Source of the DNA: an uncultured Rivibacter sp.
GTDB taxonomy: Bacteria; Pseudomonadota; Gammaproteobacteria; Burkholderiales; Burkholderiaceae
Length of the DNA stretch: 15,847 nucleotides
NCBI GenBank assembly: GCA_946481025.1
Contig: CAMLNA010000105.1
Span: forward strand, 1 to 15,847
Direction: 5' to 3'
Below the pieces are notes generated by a model, which made no database searches, was not told the DNA's origin, and saw only the letters and a program-made list of their open reading frames with translations. Made by a program: the position numbers and the translations under genes. Positions 1 to 7,629 of the stretch are shown piece after piece; position 1 is the first letter of the stretch; each line of letters starts with the position of its first letter.

Positions 1-1412
1 TGCAGCGCCACGAAGGCCTTGATCGCGCTGCCCAGCACGTCGTCGGGCACGCCGATCACCGCTGCCTCCCTGACGGCCTGCATTTCATACAGGGCGCTCT
101 CCACCTCGCGCGGGCCGACGCGTTCGCCGGCGGTCTTGATGAGCTCGTCCTTGCGCGCGATGAAGTGCAGGTGGCCGTCGGCGTCGAGCTGGAACAGGTC
201 GCCGGTGCGCAGCTCCCGTTCGCCCGGGTAGCGCCCGGGCCGCAGCGCGCGTTCGGTCTCTTCGGGACGGTTCCAGTAGCCCAGCATCACATGCGGCCCG
301 CGCACGATCAGCTCGCCCGGCTGGCCGGGGGCGGTGAGCACTTCGCCCTGCTCGTTCTCGATCCAGGCCTCCGTGTCGGGAATGGCCGCGCCCACCGAGG
401 TCGGCTTGGCATCCACCAGCTCCGGCGGCAGGTAGGACACCCGGGCACATTCGGTCTGGCCGTACATCGAATAGAACCGTGCCTGCGGCAGCAGCTCGCG
501 CCAGCGGCGCACGTGCGAGGCCGGCATGGCCTGCGCGGCGTTGGTGATGCAGCGCACCGACGCGAAGTCGCGGGCGTCGAGCTCCTTCAGGTTGAGCAGC
601 AGCGCGCTGATGGTGGGCACCAGCGGCAAGGTGGTGGCCTGTTCCTTCTTGAGCTGCTCGATGTACTGGTAGGGGTAGAGGAACTGCTTTTCGAGCACCA
701 CCGTGGCGCCGGTGCGAAACGCGGTGAGGACCTGGTAGAGCCCGTAGCCGAAGGCCAGCGGCAGGGCGGACAGGATCACGTCGTTCGCCTGGCTCTGCAG
801 GTAGGCGCAGATGGAGCCCGACACGGCGTCCATGTTGGCGTGGGAGAGCATCACGCCCTTGGGCCGGCCGGTGGTGCCGGAGGTGTAGATGAGGCTCGCG
901 AGGTCCAGGCTGATGTTGCGGTTGTCGGGCGGGGTGGTGGCGCAGGCGGAACGCAGCGCATCGAGCCGGTGCACCTGCTTGCCCGCCTGCTGCAGCAGGC
1001 CGGTCGTTTCGGCATCGGGCTGCTGGTCGAGCACCACCACGTGCTGCAGCTGCGGGCAGGCCGTCAACTCATGAGCGGCGGCCGCCAGGGCGCGGGCGCC
1101 GACCATCAGCACCCGAACGCCGCAGTCGTCCAGCAGGAACGCAAGCTTGTCGGGCTTCGCCTGGGGGTTCACCGTGACGAACACGCCCGAGGCCTTCAGG
1201 GTGGCGAAGATGGCCTCGACCGTTTCGATGCTGTTGTCGTGGTGGATCGCGACCCGTTGCTGGCGCTGCAGGCCGAGCGCACGCAGGGCATGGGCCAGCG
1301 CATTGGTGTGGCGCTCCAGCTCGGCATAGCTCGCGCGCCGGCTGCCGCACACCAGCGCGGCCTTGTGAGGGAAACGCTGTGCGGTGTCGTGCAGGAACCG
1401 GTCAAGCAACAT
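1..1412 (-). CDS. Acyl-activating AMP-forming ligase (acyl-CoA/acyl-ACP synthetase-like), C-terminus cut by window edge
   Basis: This is a member of the ANL superfamily, which activates a carboxylate with ATP to an acyl-adenylate and passes it to a thiol of CoA or a carrier protein. I translated the minus strand from ATG at 1412: 470 codons are present and the frame stays open to base 1. Visible motifs are the phosphate-binding loop YTSGTTGRPKG (residues 176-186), MYGQTE (316-321), the RTGD hinge-side motif (402-405) and a KTAGERVGPREVE segment near residue 427. The last adenylation motif with the catalytic lysine lies beyond the window. The start overlaps the end of the carrier-protein gene by 11 bases, suggesting translational coupling and that the carrier protein is the acyl acceptor (inference). 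The stretch YLPPELVD..P.SVG.AIP resembles, from memory, the acyl ligases of exosortase-A loci. The ligase superfamily is certain; the substrate is unknown. Confidence 0.9.
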   Translation of the reverse strand, partial: MLLDRFLHDTAQRFPHKAALVCGSRRASYAELERHTNALAHALRALGLQRQQRVAIHHDNSIETVEAIFATLKASGVFVTVNPQAKPDKLAFLLDDCGVRVLMVGARALAAAAHELTACPQLQHVVVLDQQPDAETTGLLQQAGKQVHRLDALRSACATTPPDNRNISLDLASLIYTSGTTGRPKGVMLSHANMDAVSGSICAYLQSQANDVILSALPLAFGYGLYQVLTAFRTGATVVLEKQFLYPYQYIEQLKKEQATTLPLVPTISALLLNLKELDARDFASVRCITNAAQAMPASHVRRWRELLPQARFYSMYGQTECARVSYLPPELVDAKPTSVGAAIPDTEAWIENEQGEVLTAPGQPGELIVRGPHVMLGYWNRPEETERALRPGRYPGERELRTGDLFQLDADGHLHFIARKDELIKTAGERVGPREVESALYEMQAVREAAVIGVPDDVLGSAIKAFVAL

Positions 1413-1689
1413 GTTCGGGTTGCTGCAGCCGCTGCGTCTTGCGCATCACGAACCGCACGATGTTGTCGACCGAATCGAGGTTCTCGGGCACCAGCTCGCG
1501 GTCGTCGACCTTCATCGAGTACGAGTGCTCCAGGAACATCACCACCTCCAGCACGCCGGTGGAGTCGATGGTCCCGGTTTCGAGGAAGGACTCGCCGTCG
1601 GCCAGCATCGCGGAGGCGTCGCCCATCAGCAGTTCGTTGATCACGAACTGGCGGATGTCAGTGCGCAGCTGTTGCTCGTTCTTGAACAT
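1402..1689 (-). CDS. Free-standing acyl carrier protein
   Basis: This 95-residue acidic protein has carrier-protein architecture: helix I (about residues 6-20), then GTIDSTGVLE, where Ser43 sits in the DS-x-G context that receives 4'-phosphopantetheine, then helix II and a C-terminal helix ending in VRFVMRK. The central residue is Thr rather than the usual Leu/Met of DSL, as often seen in dedicated carrier proteins rather than the fatty-acid AcpP. A purine-rich AGGGAG lies about 8 bases before ATG 1689. The gene overlaps the amidotransferase upstream by 32 bases and the ligase downstream by 11 bases, so all three are almost certainly one operon. The probable role is to hold the acyl or aminoacyl intermediate made by the ligase; which group is carried cannot be seen. 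Confidence 0.88.
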   Translation of the reverse strand: MFKNEQQLRTDIRQFVINELLMGDASAMLADGESFLETGTIDSTGVLEVVMFLEHSYSMKVDDRELVPENLDSVDNIVRFVMRKTQRLQQPEHVA

Positions 1690-3625
1690 GGTGGGGTTCT
1701 CCCTGGGTGGGCAGTTTGAAGTTGTCGACGAACAGGTGGTTGAGAAGCTGCAGCGACGCCACGGTGGCGAGGGCCATCTCGTCGCGTTCGCTCGGCGCGG
1801 CCGTGTCCGCCTTGTTCAGCAGCTTTTCGATTGCAGGCACGTTGGCGAAGCCGCTGCGCTGCAGCGCGTCGCGCTCGAGCAGCCGGCTCGTGAGCGTGCC
1901 GCGGGCGAGGCTGGCGCCGATGGGCGCCCGGTAGGGCTGCTTGGGCCGCGACGCGATCGCGGGCGGCAGGATGTCGGCGAAGGCGCGCTTGAGGATGTAC
2001 TTCTCTTCGAGCCCGCGCAGCTTGTGCCGCGGCGGAATGCGCGCCGCCAGCTCGATGAGCCGGTGGTCCAGGAAGGGCACCCGGCCCTCGATCGACTGGC
2101 CCATCATCATGCGGTCGCCCTGCGAGTTGAGCAGGTAGCACGACATGAACAGCGTCATCTCGAGGTACTGCGCCCGCGCCAGCGGGTGCCAGCGCTCGCG
2201 CCCGGGATCGAGGTAGGCGTCGAGCTCGGCGAACATCGCTTCCTCGCCGGGCATCTGCGCCCGGAAGTCGGGCGAGAACACGCGCTTCATCTGGGCGCCG
2301 TTGCTCCAGCGGCGGCGGTGCGAGTAGTACGGGTCGGCCGTGTTCTCGAGGTCCTGCCTGAAGAACAGCCGCCAGAACGCCTCGGCCTTCGGGTCGCGCT
2401 CGATGTAGCCGTACAGGCGCGACAGCAGCGCCGGGCGCCACGCCGACTCGGGCTGGCAGGCCCAGAAGCGGCGCACCTTGTCCTCGCGGAAGATGTTGTA
2501 CCCGCCGAAGATCTCGTCAGCGCCTTCGCCGGTGAGCACCACCTTGACGCCCGATTCGCGCACCAGCCGGGCCAGCCGCAGCAGCGGCGCCGGAGCGGTG
2601 CGCATCATCGGCCGCTCGGCGAACCACACCACGTCGGCAAAGCTCTCGCCGATGCCGGCGCCGTCGACCTCGACCTCGCGGTGGGAGGTCTGCAGGTGCG
2701 CCACCATCTGCCGCTGGTAGTCGCGCTCGTCGAAGCGCGCATCGGCAAAGCCCACCGAGAACGTGGTGAGGTCGTTGATGTGGTGGCGCTTGACCAGCGC
2801 GGTGAGGATGGACGAGTCGAGCCCGCCGCTCAGGTAGGTGGCCACCGGTACGTCGGAGCGCAGCTGCAGGCGCACTGCATCTTGCAGCAGCTCGCGCACG
2901 TCGGCCTGCCAGGCCTCGAACGGGCGGTCTTCGTAGTCGCCCGCGGCCGGGAACTCATGGCGCCAGTACTGGTGCAGCGTGCGCCGCCCCGGCTCCAGCA
3001 CCAGCAAACGCCCCGGCGCCAGTTCCTCGACACCCTTGAACGGCGTGCGCGGCGGCACGGTGACCCACAGCGTGGCGATCTGCTCGATGGCGGCCGGGTC
3101 GACCTCGGCCCGCAAGCCTCCATGAGCCAGCAGGGCCTTGATCTCGGAGCCGAACAGCACGGTGCCGTCGGGCAGGGTGGCGTGGAACAGCGGGCGGATG
3201 CCCACGCGGTCGCGGGCGAGCACCAGGCGGCGGCGCTTGCCGTCCCACAGCGCGATGGCGAACTGGCCGTTCAGCTCGTCGACGAAGTCCAGCCCCTTTT
3301 CCTCATAGAGGTGGACGATGGTTTCGGTGTCGCTGCGGGTCTTGAACACGTGGCCGCGCTTCTCGAGCCCGGCGCGCAATTCGACGTAGTTGAAGATCTC
3401 GCCGTTGAAGGCGACCCACACGCTGCCGTCTTCGTTGCACAGCGGCTGCTGCCCGCTGCCCAGGTCGATGATCGACAGGCGCCGGTGGCCCAGCCCGATG
3501 CCGGGCGCCTGGAAGTAACCTTCCTCGTCGGGGCCGCGGTGCGCGAGCGCGCGCGTCATCCGGCGCAGCGCGAGGCCGTCAGCCGGTTGGAAATCCTGGT
3601 GCCAGATGCCCGCAACGCCGCACAT
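1658..3625 (-). CDS. Glutamine-dependent asparagine synthetase-like amidotransferase (AsnB type)
   Basis: This 655-residue class II amidotransferase hydrolyses glutamine in the N-terminal Ntn domain and uses the ammonia, with ATP, to amidate a carboxylate in the C-terminal synthetase domain. The protein begins MCGVAG, so Cys2 is the nucleophile after Met removal; this fixes the start at 3625 although the frame stays open further upstream. Other glutaminase signs are RGPDEEG (residues 30-36), FNGEIFNY (73-80) and RDRVGIRPLF (138-147). The synthetase domain has an intact PP-loop SGGLDSS (266-272) and GEGADEIFGGY (366-376). No convincing Shine-Dalgarno precedes the start; instead there is a duplicated 8-base GAATTCGT. 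The neighbours (ACP, ligase) point to amidation of a pathway intermediate rather than free asparagine synthesis. It resembles the amidotransferases of exosortase/exopolysaccharide loci, but no exosortase gene is in view. Confidence 0.9.
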   Translation of the reverse strand: MCGVAGIWHQDFQPADGLALRRMTRALAHRGPDEEGYFQAPGIGLGHRRLSIIDLGSGQQPLCNEDGSVWVAFNGEIFNYVELRAGLEKRGHVFKTRSDTETIVHLYEEKGLDFVDELNGQFAIALWDGKRRRLVLARDRVGIRPLFHATLPDGTVLFGSEIKALLAHGGLRAEVDPAAIEQIATLWVTVPPRTPFKGVEELAPGRLLVLEPGRRTLHQYWRHEFPAAGDYEDRPFEAWQADVRELLQDAVRLQLRSDVPVATYLSGGLDSSILTALVKRHHINDLTTFSVGFADARFDERDYQRQMVAHLQTSHREVEVDGAGIGESFADVVWFAERPMMRTAPAPLLRLARLVRESGVKVVLTGEGADEIFGGYNIFREDKVRRFWACQPESAWRPALLSRLYGYIERDPKAEAFWRLFFRQDLENTADPYYSHRRRWSNGAQMKRVFSPDFRAQMPGEEAMFAELDAYLDPGRERWHPLARAQYLEMTLFMSCYLLNSQGDRMMMGQSIEGRVPFLDHRLIELAARIPPRHKLRGLEEKYILKRAFADILPPAIASRPKQPYRAPIGASLARGTLTSRLLERDALQRSGFANVPAIEKLLNKADTAAPSERDEMALATVASLQLLNHLFVDNFKLPTQGEPHHVQERATAAH

Positions 3626-3807
3626 GAATTCGTGAATTCGTGAACCATTCGCCTCGATGGAGACGCCTGGAGGCTGAGGAATATCACACGCGTTACAGGT
3701 GGCGGCTAGCCTCCAATTGGGGGTTCCGGCCCGGCGACCCCGCGAGCCGGGGGGCCACCCGGGCGGCAATATTTCTCACTTTCCGGCGCGGGACCGGCCA
3801 GGGCCGC
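3626..3807. other. Intergenic gap between mltA and the amidotransferase operon
   Basis: These 182 bases carry no gene I can support. They contain a 6-bp GC hairpin CCCGGC/GCCGGG (3730-3735 with 3746-3751, 10-base loop) without a T-run on either strand, so it is not a convincing intrinsic terminator. Near the amidotransferase start there is a tandem GAATTCGT GAATTCGT (3626-3641). I could not find a well-spaced sigma70 promoter for the amidotransferase, although it must lie here or further upstream. Confidence 0.5.
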
Positions 3808-4974
3808 TCAGCGCCTGGGCCACAAGGCCCACATGCGCAGCGGCTGTTTCATGCGCCCGGCGTACTCGTCGGCCCCTTCGGTCCAGCCCCAGAAGTAGTC
3901 GGCGCGCACCGCGCCCGTGATGGCGCCGCCGGTGTCCTGCGCGACCATCAGCCGCTGCAGCGGCCGGGCCGGCGGCGGGGTGGGCGACCACGGCTGCGGC
4001 TCGGTGGTGGAGATCCATACCAGCGTGCCCAGCGGCACCGACGCCTTGTCCACCGCGATCGAACGCCCCGGCGTCAGCGCCACGCCCTGCGCGCCCAACG
4101 GACCGACGCTCGGGTCGGGCAGCGGCTCCTCGCGGAAGAACACGTAGCGCGGGTTGGCATGGATCAATTCCTTCACCCGCGCCGGGTTGGCGCGGGCCCA
4201 CTCCTTGATGGCCGGCCACGACGCCTGCTCCAGCGTGAAGGCGCCGCGATCGACCAGCCAGCGCCCCACCGACTGATAGGGCTGGTCGTTGTGCCCGGCA
4301 AAGGCGAGCCGCACCACCTGCTGGGTGTCGGCCAGTCGCAGCCGGCCCGACCCCTGCACCTGCAGCAGCAGGGCATCGAGCGGGTCGGCCACCCAGGCGA
4401 TCTCGCGGCCGCGCAGGGCATTGCGGGCGGCGGGCAGCGCTTCGATCTCGCTGCGGGTGTACCAGGGCTTGCGCCGCGCCAGGTCGGCGGGCGGCGCGTG
4501 CAGCGGTACGGTGTGGCGCGCGGTGCGCTTGCGGGAGGCCTCGATCAGGGGTTCGAAGTAGCCGGTGATGAGCCCCTCGGCGCTGCCGTCGAGCGCTTCC
4601 ACCCGGTAAGGCTGCAACTGCTGCTGCAGCCATGCGCGCAGCTTGGTTTCGTCGATGTCGCGCAGCTCCCTGGCGCTGGCGCAGGCGGCCTCCCAGCCGG
4701 CGGCCGGCTTCTGGCAGCTGCGCAGCAGCGCCACCCAGCTGTGGATCACCGCATCGCTGCTCCAGCCCGGCAGCTCGTCCCAGCGCACCGCCTGCCAGCG
4801 GGAGCGCTCGCGCACGATCGGCGGCACGTCGAGCGGTGCCGGCGCCGCGGTCACCGGGGGAGGCGGGGCGGGGGGCAGCGGCGCGCTGGCGCAACCCGCC
4901 AGCAGTGCGGCGCCCAGCACGCCTAAGATGCCCGCCAGCATGCGCCCGCGGGCGCCTCGTGTTTTTTCATTCAT
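3808..4974 (-). CDS. mltA: Membrane-bound lytic murein transglycosylase A (lipoprotein)
   Basis: MltA cleaves the MurNAc-GlcNAc bond of peptidoglycan, forming 1,6-anhydro-MurNAc ends, and is anchored in the outer membrane facing the periplasm. The 388-residue product starts with a lipoprotein signal ending LLAGC (lipid-carrying Cys28), then a Pro-rich linker, then the MltA core (GLITGYFEPLIEAS; GSGRLRL). It ends with a 3D domain containing VAQDTGGAITG, RADYFWGW and GADEYAG, whose aspartates (about 347, 359, 369) correspond to the family's namesake triad including the catalytic acid. ATG 4974 is chosen with GGTGG 8 bases upstream. An in-frame ATG at 4989 with AGGAG 4 bases upstream is an equally serious alternative and adds MVVKT. 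A third possible start inside (MLAGILG) would also leave a functional signal. Confidence 0.93.
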   Translation of the reverse strand: MNEKTRGARGRMLAGILGVLGAALLAGCASAPLPPAPPPPVTAAPAPLDVPPIVRERSRWQAVRWDELPGWSSDAVIHSWVALLRSCQKPAAGWEAACASARELRDIDETKLRAWLQQQLQPYRVEALDGSAEGLITGYFEPLIEASRKRTARHTVPLHAPPADLARRKPWYTRSEIEALPAARNALRGREIAWVADPLDALLLQVQGSGRLRLADTQQVVRLAFAGHNDQPYQSVGRWLVDRGAFTLEQASWPAIKEWARANPARVKELIHANPRYVFFREEPLPDPSVGPLGAQGVALTPGRSIAVDKASVPLGTLVWISTTEPQPWSPTPPPARPLQRLMVAQDTGGAITGAVRADYFWGWTEGADEYAGRMKQPLRMWALWPRR

Positions 4975-4987
4975 CGTTTTCACCACC

Positions 4988-5119
4988 ATGTGGCTCCTGT
5001 TGCTCGAAGCCTTGGGCGCTTTGTTGATACTCATCTTCGTGGTCTGGTGGACCATGTTCTCGGGTCGAAAGAAAGGCGAGCCGCCTTCGGCCGGGCGCGA
5101 CGACGACGCCCGCGGCTGA
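4988..5119 (+). CDS. Small single-pass membrane protein (43 aa)
   Basis: The 43-residue product begins MWLLLLEALGALLILIFVVW, one hydrophobic span of about 20 residues. It continues WTMFSGRKKGE and a charged tail with DDD, giving a positive patch right after the membrane segment and a probable cytoplasmic C-terminus. The gene sits between the convergent end of the Gcr-family gene (10 bases away) and the divergent start of mltA. Its ATG (4988-4990) overlaps the alternative mltA ATG (4989-4987) in one CATG. I see no Shine-Dalgarno before it, which lowers confidence. I have an impression that similar miniproteins with a V-WWTMFSGRK signature occur in Burkholderiales genomes, but this is memory and not a search. 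Function unknown; linkage to envelope genes makes an envelope role conceivable. Confidence 0.6.
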   Translation: MWLLLLEALGALLILIFVVWWTMFSGRKKGEPPSAGRDDDARG

Positions 5120-5129
5120 CACAAGGGAG

Positions 5130-7196
5130 TCATGAGGCGGTTTCCGCCGCCGGCAAAGTTTGCGGGGGCAGCAGGAAGGACAGCGGCCTGCTGGCCAGCC
5201 GCGCGCGGATGGCCGCGTAGATGCGCTGCCGGTCGCCCACGCGGATGCCGCGCGAACGCATCGCCAGCTTGAAGGCCAGGAAGAAGCTCACCGTGAGGTT
5301 GAGCAGGCCGGTGAACGGGATCGCCGCCACGCACCACCAGAACTCGGGCGAGTACAGCAGCCCGGCGCCGAAGGTGCCCAGCGCCGCGGCGATCTGCCCG
5401 CTCGACAGCGTGACGTGGCGCACCTCGATGGGCAGCGCGAAGAAACCGGCCACGGCGGGCACGAGACCCAGCATCAGGCCCAGCGAGATGTTCGAGGTGA
5501 GGCCGGAGATGTTGGCGCGCCACCAGCGGGCCCAGCGCTCGGCGCGCGAGGCGCCCAGCACCGCGACGAAACGCGGGTTCCAGCGGATGGCGCTGTCGAG
5601 CTTGTGCAGCACGAACCAGTTCTCGGCCCAGCCGGCGATCAGGCTCGACAGGAACAGCAGCACGCCGGTGAAGGCCGCGTACAGCGGCGTGGGGCCCCGC
5701 AGCGACAGCGTCTCGAGGCTGTGGCGGGCGGCGTGTTCGCCCACCAGCGGCGCTCCGAAGGTGAGCCAGCCCAGCCCTTGCAGCAGCAGCACGACAGGGA
5801 TCACCACCGCCACGTTGCCGACGATGCCGGCCACCTGGGAGCGGATCAGGTGCGCCACCTCGTCGACGAACCCCTCGAGCTTGTCGTCGCTCGACACGTC
5901 ATCGAGGCGGGCCGCCATGGCCGGGGCGGTCATCGCCGGCTGCTTGGTGGCCACGGTCCAGTGCAGCAGGTGGATCAGCACGAAGCTGCCGGCGTAGTTG
6001 ACCCCGGCCAGCAGGCCGGCCCAGAAGGCCGAGAACCCCAGCGCCATGACGAGGAACTTGGCCAGCGTGGTGAAGGCGATCACCAGCCCGCCGCCTGCGG
6101 CCTTGGCCAGCATCGCCAGGTATTCGCCGCGGTCGCGGGTGATGTAGTGCTCACCGGTTTCGGCGCTGCGCTCGGCCACCTTGCGCGCGAGCATGGAGTA
6201 GGTTCGCGCGAACGGCGCACGCAGGCTGCGGCGGCGCGCGGCGGCTTCCACCAGCTCGGCCAGCAGGCGGCTGAGCTCGGCCCCCGGCTGCGGCGCGATG
6301 GCGCAGATGAGCAGCTCCTCGATGCGGTGGGTGCGTTCGAACAGCTGGTCGAGCTGGAACACGATGTCCACCGAGACACCGTGCTCCTCGAGGTGCTCGC
6401 GCACGGTGCCGGCCGCGGTGCGGCAGGCGTCGAGCAGCGCGCGCAGGTATTGCACGTCGCGCAGCACCGCGGCCGTGTCGCCGGCCTCGGCATGGTCGCG
6501 CATCTGCTCGGCGGCGCGCGCCAGCTGGCGGAACGGCTGGCCCGCCAGCGCCGAGGCGCTCATGCGCTGGCGGATCGGGCCGGAGAAGCCGACGGCCCGC
6601 ACCTGGGCGGCCAGGAACATGATCGCGTCGTGGAACGGCTCGCGCCAGCCCATCGGCCCCGGCGCCTCGGTGGCCGTCGCTTCGCCGAACAGCGACCCCA
6701 GGCGGGCAAGCGTGTCGTCGTCGAGCGCTCGCAGCCAGCGGGCGTCGTCGGCGTCGGCGAACAGCAGTCCGAACAGCTCGGACAGGTCGGTGGTGGCCGG
6801 CGTGTGGGGCAGCAGCCGGTTGCGCAGCCGTTCGCCGACCTCGTTGAAGAACGCCAGCCGCGGGGCGAAGCCGAAGTCGGCCAGCAGCGCCGCCACGTCG
6901 ATCTCGCGCCAGAAGGCCGCCAGCAGGGCGACCACGTGGCGGCGGTGCTCGGGGTGCTTGTCGAGCACGTTGAGCAGGTGGCGGATGCGCAGCACCGCGG
7001 TCAGCGTGGTGTTGCTGCCCACGTCCAGCGCCGGGTCGGCCGGGGCGCGATGCCGGATCCATTCGAGCAGGCGGACGAGCCACAGGTGCCGCTCGGGCAG
7101 CGGCGCCTTCGGGTCGGCTGCATTCAGCAGCGCGGTGAGGTCCCACGCCGAACGCTGGCGGCGCGATGCGCCGCGGGAGGTGGAAGCCGGCGCCAT
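5130..7196 (-). CDS. Gcr-family membrane protein ('site-specific recombinase' by historical name)
   Basis: This 688-residue protein matches, by recognition, the SpecificRecomb/Gcr family. The first 360 residues are soluble and helical (for example RIRHLLNVLDKHPEHRRHV, 71-88, and QLDQLFERTHRIEELL, 281-296). The C-terminal half holds about six or seven membrane segments (roughly 367-388, 390-412, 454-477, 505-526, 567-590, 599-615, 617-643). The tail after residue 645 is basic. There is no tyrosine- or serine-recombinase signature, so the recombinase label is probably a misnomer and the true function is unknown. ATG 7196 directly follows the apaG stop codon (TGA then ATG, no gap), indicating coupled translation with apaG. 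It ends 10 bases from the stop of the small convergent membrane protein gene. Confidence 0.85.
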   Translation of the reverse strand: MAPASTSRGASRRQRSAWDLTALLNAADPKAPLPERHLWLVRLLEWIRHRAPADPALDVGSNTTLTAVLRIRHLLNVLDKHPEHRRHVVALLAAFWREIDVAALLADFGFAPRLAFFNEVGERLRNRLLPHTPATTDLSELFGLLFADADDARWLRALDDDTLARLGSLFGEATATEAPGPMGWREPFHDAIMFLAAQVRAVGFSGPIRQRMSASALAGQPFRQLARAAEQMRDHAEAGDTAAVLRDVQYLRALLDACRTAAGTVREHLEEHGVSVDIVFQLDQLFERTHRIEELLICAIAPQPGAELSRLLAELVEAAARRRSLRAPFARTYSMLARKVAERSAETGEHYITRDRGEYLAMLAKAAGGGLVIAFTTLAKFLVMALGFSAFWAGLLAGVNYAGSFVLIHLLHWTVATKQPAMTAPAMAARLDDVSSDDKLEGFVDEVAHLIRSQVAGIVGNVAVVIPVVLLLQGLGWLTFGAPLVGEHAARHSLETLSLRGPTPLYAAFTGVLLFLSSLIAGWAENWFVLHKLDSAIRWNPRFVAVLGASRAERWARWWRANISGLTSNISLGLMLGLVPAVAGFFALPIEVRHVTLSSGQIAAALGTFGAGLLYSPEFWWCVAAIPFTGLLNLTVSFFLAFKLAMRSRGIRVGDRQRIYAAIRARLASRPLSFLLPPQTLPAAETAS

Positions 7197-7571
7197 TCAG
7201 TGCAGCGCCGTGTTCATGCTCAGCTCGAAGGCCGGCACCGGCGAGTCGAAGAACTGCGCCGCGTCGGTCACGCAGAAGAACGTGCCCTGCATCTGCCCGC
7301 GCGGCGTGGCGATCTGCACCCAGCTGGAGTATTCGAAGTGCTCGCCGGGCTTGATGAGCGGCTGGTTGCCCACCACGCCCAGGCCGCGCACTTCCTGCGT
7401 CTTGCCGGCCAGGTCGGTGATGACCCAGTGCCGGGCGATCAGCTGAGCCGGCACGTCGCCGGTGTTGTGGATCACGATCGTGTAGGCGAACGAGTAGAGG
7501 GATTGCGTCGCGTCGGACTGCTCGGGCAGGAAGCGGGTGGCGACGCTGCAGGTGAATTCGGGCTTGGCCAT
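7197..7571 (-). CDS. apaG: ApaG protein (fibronectin-III-like fold)
   Basis: This 124-residue protein has the usual ApaG length and motifs: YTIVIHNTGD (30-39), RHWVITDLAGKTQEVRGLGVVGNQPLIKPGEHFEYSSW, and GQMQGTFF. The family is a single beta-sandwich domain. ApaG is genetically linked to cobalt/magnesium resistance phenotypes and its biochemical role is unsettled. It is the first gene of a two-gene unit with the Gcr-family gene, with its stop codon touching that gene's start. It is divergent from rpe across 58 bases. A TAGAAT hexamer (7583-7578 on the minus strand) ends 6 bases before the ATG and no Shine-Dalgarno is visible, so the transcript may start at or next to the initiation codon. Confidence 0.95.
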   Translation of the reverse strand: MAKPEFTCSVATRFLPEQSDATQSLYSFAYTIVIHNTGDVPAQLIARHWVITDLAGKTQEVRGLGVVGNQPLIKPGEHFEYSSWVQIATPRGQMQGTFFCVTDAAQFFDSPVPAFELSMNTALH

Positions 7572-7577
7572 GCAGGC

Positions 7578-7583
7578 ATTCTA
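7578..7583 (-). promoter_or_regulatory. Candidate -10 element for apaG (possible leaderless start)
   Basis: TAGAAT (5 of 6 matches to TATAAT) lies on the minus strand with six bases between it and the A of the apaG ATG. The usual 6-7 base distance from -10 to start site would put +1 at the initiation codon. No good -35 is seen. Confidence 0.35.
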
Positions 7584-7594
7584 GGAAGCGTCCC

Positions 7595-7600
7595 TAAAAT
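7595..7600 (+). promoter_or_regulatory. Candidate -10 element for rpe-gph
   Basis: TAAAAT (5 of 6 matches to TATAAT) lies 29 bases before the rpe ATG, implying a 5' leader of roughly 23 bases that includes the AGGAA ribosome site at 7616-7620. A recognisable -35 is lacking, so activity is inferred only from position and the -10. Confidence 0.35.
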
Positions 7601-7629
7601 CCCCGGCTTACCCCCAGGAAGCCATCACC

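Noticed and set aside
165..1640. Long plus-strand open frame opposite the AMP-ligase and ACP
   Set aside because: Antisense to the ligase frame, which runs open for 470 codons with clear ANL motifs.
1379..3643. Long plus-strand open frame opposite the amidotransferase
   Set aside because: Shadow frame of the amidotransferase, which has complete catalytic motifs on the minus strand.
3730..3751. GC hairpin as intrinsic terminator for mltA
   Set aside because: Six-base stem but no T-run on the minus strand, and surrounded by GC-rich sequence where such stems are common.
3626..3769. N-terminal extension of the amidotransferase by 48 residues
   Set aside because: The glutaminase nucleophile must be Cys2 of MCGVAG after Met removal, so the upstream open frame is not translated.
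5136..5148. GGCGG-TTT-CCGCC hairpin at the end of the Gcr-family gene
   Set aside because: Five-base stem inside the coding end with no T-run on either strand; likely chance.
4975..5523. N-terminal extension of mltA by 183 residues
   Set aside because: It would bury the lipoprotein signal peptide and overlap the Gcr-family gene and the miniprotein gene.
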